Assembly (NCBI GenBank): GCA_022563285.1
Contig: JADFNQ010000050.1
Span: 1 to 8,648, forward strand
Direction of reading: 5' to 3'
DNA from: Chloroflexota bacterium
Lineage (GTDB): Bacteria; Chloroflexota; Dehalococcoidia; SM23-28-2; RBG-16-64-32
DNA length: 8,648 nt
The notes beneath the pieces are model-generated. The model had not been told where the DNA came from. It saw nothing but the letters and a program-made list of their open reading frames with translations, and ran no database searches. The translations under genes and the position numbers were made by a program. Positions 7,382-8,648 of this stretch are shown one piece after another; position 1 is the stretch's first letter, and each line of letters starts with the position of its first letter.

Positions 7382-7394
7382 GGTTAAGATAACC
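7382..7394. promoter_or_regulatory. Inverted repeat, possible operator in the permease operon leader
   Basis: GGTTA-AGA-TAACC is a perfect 5-bp inverted repeat with a 3-base centre. It lies about 20 bases downstream of the -10 element of the dppB-side promoter, a position where a repressor could block transcription. A second small repeat, ATGG-ACGA-CCAT, occurs at 7364-7375. No regulator gene is present in the window to match it, and a 13-base repeat can occur by chance. Confidence 0.3.
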
Positions 7395-7413
7395 CGAGGG
7401 CGACAGTGGCTTG

Positions 7414-7443
7414 AAGGTAGCATCGCTCCTAATTGGTTGTCAA
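7414..7443 (-). promoter_or_regulatory. Promoter for the peptide-type ABC importer operon
   Basis: On the minus strand a consensus -35 TTGACA (7443-7438) is followed after 18 bases by TACCTT (7419-7414). A TGC immediately before this hexamer could act as an extended -10. Transcription would begin near 7407, giving a leader of about 100 bases before the ATG at 7304. The -10 hexamer itself is weak. Confidence 0.5.
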
Positions 7444-7555
7444 GGCGCCGCCGCTCCACTGACCCCGCGCCTTGAATTATGATGTAGCGCCCAGCCGCGC
7501 CGGGCAGGCGAGTTGAGCACCCTCTGCGAACCGCCTGTTAAAGATATGCGCGGTC

Positions 7556-7584
7556 TTGACAGGGCTGTGGCGCCAATATAATAT
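7556..7584 (+). promoter_or_regulatory. Strong sigma70-type promoter upstream of the c-di-AMP riboswitch
   Basis: A perfect TTGACA (-35, 7556-7561) is followed by an AT-rich patch in otherwise GC-rich DNA. The hexamer TAATAT (7579-7584) lies at 17-base spacing, and a perfect TATAAT (7577-7582) lies at 15-base spacing. Transcription near 7591 would start about 20 bases before the first aptamer strand. It diverges from the importer promoter. Confidence 0.85.
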
Positions 7585-7610
7585 GTGTTTGCGGTCACAA
7601 TCGGCCGACA

Positions 7611-7720
7611 CGCCAAATCCGCTTAAGGGCGGACCGGGGGACAGGCTATTGGGGTGAATCTCGCCAGTGGCGAGTAGGGTTAGCCTTTCAACCCGAACCC
7701 GTCAACTAACCTCGGCGGCG
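7611..7720 (+). ncRNA. c-di-AMP riboswitch (ydaO/yuaA class)
   Basis: The RNA matches the ydaO aptamer layout motif by motif. It has CCGGGGGA (7634-7641), TTGGGGTGAATC (7649-7660), a perfect 6-bp hairpin CTCGCC-AGT-GGCGAG (7660-7674), and TAGGGTT (7675-7681) closing with AACCC (7690-7694). These are followed by CCCGAACCCGTCAACTAACC (7692-7711) and CTCGG. CCGGGG (7634-7639) can pair with CCTCGG (7710-7715) using one G-U. AAGG (7625-7628) can pair with CCTT (7684-7687) in the hairpin loop, matching the pseudoknot of the Thermoanaerobacter tengcongensis ydaO RNA as recalled. CGCC (7611-7614) and GGCG (7714-7717 or 7717-7720) can close the base. One conserved position deviates: GTCAACTAAC carries A at 7705 where GTCAGCTAAC is usual. 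Ligand binding in this class normally promotes termination. Confidence 0.93.
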
Positions 7721-7728
7721 ACAGGGAG

Positions 7729-7762
7729 GCCACACCGGCTCTGCTGGTGATTGGCTTTTTTT
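7729..7762 (+). terminator. Rho-independent terminator of the c-di-AMP riboswitch
   Basis: GCCA (7729-7732) pairs with TGGC (7752-7755) and CACC (7733-7736) with GGTG (7746-7749), with a 2-base bulge at 7750-7751. An inner GC/GC pairing is also possible. Seven T residues (7756-7762) follow immediately. It sits between aptamer and coding sequence, as expected for a c-di-AMP OFF switch acting at transcription. Confidence 0.88.
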
Positions 7763-7789
7763 GTTGTAGTCTAATAGGAGGTGGGGTCG

Positions 7790-7996
7790 ATGCAGACTGC
7801 TCCGCCAAGGAGCTGTCCCAGGTGCAGAGGGTCTATGCTGTTCGAAGAGGACTGGCACGGCGCCTACAGCACGTGCCTCTCCTGTGGCTACGTATACGAG
7901 TTCGGAGCCACCGCTGCCCTGGAGCTGGAGAACGAGGGTAACGGCGAGCACCGCCAGAGACGGCGCCAGCCCTCGCACGGCAAGCTGCGACTGTAG
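7790..7996 (+). CDS. Small CxxC-CxxC zinc-ribbon protein under c-di-AMP riboswitch control
   Basis: This is a 68-residue protein of unknown function. Four cysteines in two knuckles, CPRC (9-12) and CLSCG (29-33), are separated by a 16-residue stretch with acidic and aromatic residues (FEEDWHGAY). Together they form a classic zinc ribbon (treble-clef or rubredoxin-like knuckle). The remainder is an Ala/Leu/Glu segment and a basic Arg/Gln/Lys-rich tail (about 54-68) that could bind nucleic acid or simply be disordered. The ATG at 7790 is chosen because AGGAGGTG (7776-7783) lies 8 bases upstream; an in-frame GTG at 7781 overlaps that Shine-Dalgarno and is rejected. The protein has no signal peptide or membrane segment, so it is probably cytoplasmic. 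Similar short zinc ribbons occur as hypothetical proteins in Chloroflexota from memory. Binding of zinc, nucleic acid or a protein partner is inferred only. Confidence 0.85.
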   Translation: MQTAPPRSCPRCRGSMLFEEDWHGAYSTCLSCGYVYEFGATAALELENEGNGEHRQRRRQPSHGKLRL

Positions 7997-8142
7997 TCAA
8001 CGCGTCCGAATCAGGCAGATGAAGGGGCGCTCCTAGACAGTAGGGGTGTCCCTTTCCCATTGCCGTCGCCCCCTTCTCGCGCCAGACTGACCCCGCCTGC
8101 GCAACAGAGGAAGATGCCTGCATCTACGCCGCTACCCCCGCG

Positions 8143-8648
8143 ATGGCGCCCTGCGGTAAGATCGGGACAAGTCGCGAGGTCTTCTTTCGGCCAGTGAGCT
8201 TCCAACGGGACCGACCGAGCGCGCGCGATACCCAGAACCAGTACGCGTGCCAGGCCGAGCGCTACGCGGAGAGCAGCCTGCACCGCCGCGGCGAGAGCCT
8301 GGATACGGTGCGTCGCCTGGCAGCGGCGACCGGCGAAGACACCGTTCTGGACTTGGGCACAGGAACCGGATTCACGGCGTTCGCCGTGGCGGCCGATGCC
8401 GGCCGCGTCATCGCCGCCGACCTGACGCCGGAGATGCTGGAGCAGGCGCGACGCCTGGCCCGGGAGAGGGATCTGGAGGCGGAGGTAGCGTGGACTCTCG
8501 CCGCGGCGGAGAGCCTCCCCTTCGCCGACGATTCGATCCCTGTAATCACCTGCCGCTACGCCAGCCACCACTTCCATGACCTGCCCCGCGCCCTGCGTGA
8601 GCTGGCACGCGTCATACAGCCGCGGGGCCGCGGGGTGCTGTGCGACGT
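8143..8648 (+). CDS. Class I SAM-dependent methyltransferase, C-terminus cut by right edge
   Basis: The frame is open from 8044 to the window end and encodes the N-terminal part of a Rossmann-fold methyltransferase (Methyltransf_11/UbiE-like). From ATG 8143, motif I VLDLGTGTG is at residues 68-76 and the ribose-binding acidic position is in VIAADLTPEML (Asp93). Motif II-like AAAESLPFADDSIPVITCRYASHHF spans about 120-144, and LRELARVIQPRGRG follows near the right edge. The start is uncertain: ATG 8143 lacks a good Shine-Dalgarno, and GTG 8194 (weak GAGGT upstream) would begin with VSFQRDRPSARDTQNQYACQ and fits family starts about as well. The gene is 146 bases after the zinc-ribbon gene on the same strand, so it might be co-transcribed. 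The substrate cannot be inferred. Confidence 0.85.
   Translation, partial: MAPCGKIGTSREVFFRPVSFQRDRPSARDTQNQYACQAERYAESSLHRRGESLDTVRRLAAATGEDTVLDLGTGTGFTAFAVAADAGRVIAADLTPEMLEQARRLARERDLEAEVAWTLAAAESLPFADDSIPVITCRYASHHFHDLPRALRELARVIQPRGRGVLCD

Noticed and set aside
7781..7789. GTG at 7781 as start of the zinc-ribbon protein
   Set aside because: It overlaps the strong Shine-Dalgarno AGGAGGTG that is correctly spaced for the ATG at 7790.
8023..8053. Hairpin AGGGGCGC/GTGTCCCT after the zinc-ribbon gene as a terminator
   Set aside because: The stem needs several G-U pairs, the loop is 16 bases, and only a short T stretch follows, so it is too weak to call.
8011..8577. Minus-strand open frame of 188 codons at the right end
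   Set aside because: It lies opposite the methyltransferase motifs VLDLGTGTG and DLTPEML and shows no recognisable domain.
1..8648. CRISPR arrays, tRNA or rRNA genes, insertion sequences
   Set aside because: No regularly spaced repeats, cloverleaf or rRNA-like sequence, transposase motifs or terminal inverted repeats were seen on either strand.

Overview
This is a GC-rich bacterial window with seven protein-coding genes, two of them cut by the window edges, and two riboswitches. Several traits fit a Chloroflexota-type bacterium (Dehalococcoidia or a relative): Thr/Pro-rich lipoprotein linkers, a Tat-type lipoprotein signal on a long family 5 solute-binding protein, and a small CxxC zinc-ribbon protein. 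This assignment is an inference from style, not from a marker gene.

Layout. (1) Positions 1-2294, minus strand: a cobalamin (B12) uptake operon. A sigma70-type promoter (2266-2294) drives a leader holding an adenosylcobalamin riboswitch (about 2092-2241) and a rho-independent terminator (2017-2044). A BtuF-like lipoprotein (949-1968) follows, then a BtuC-type permease (952 to beyond the left edge) joined to it by an ATGA stop/start overlap. The ATPase gene is presumably beyond the left edge. (2) Positions 2328-3190, plus strand: a short-chain dehydrogenase/reductase-like gene with its own promoter, diverging from the B12 operon. In a gapless alignment its catalytic Tyr and Lys are replaced by Ser and Arg. 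(3) Positions 3251-7443, minus strand: a peptide/nickel-type (family 5) ABC importer operon in the order promoter, DppB-like permease, DppC-like permease, 661-residue Tat/lipobox solute-binding protein. It converges on the SDR gene and contains no ATPase gene. (4) Positions 7556-7996, plus strand: a strong promoter, a ydaO/yuaA-type c-di-AMP riboswitch, a rho-independent terminator, a near-perfect Shine-Dalgarno, and a 68-residue zinc-ribbon protein of unknown function. (5) Positions 8143 to the right edge: the N-terminal part of a class I SAM-dependent methyltransferase.

How it works together. The B12 operon is a plausible OFF switch: a 9-base sequence at the 5' end of the aptamer can pair either with the aptamer's 3' strand or with the 5' arm of the terminator. 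The c-di-AMP riboswitch likewise sits just upstream of a terminator, so high c-di-AMP should shut off the zinc-ribbon gene. This last arrangement is the most unusual part of the window: a second-messenger riboswitch whose immediate target is a tiny uncharacterised zinc-ribbon protein rather than a potassium or osmolyte transporter or a cell-wall hydrolase.
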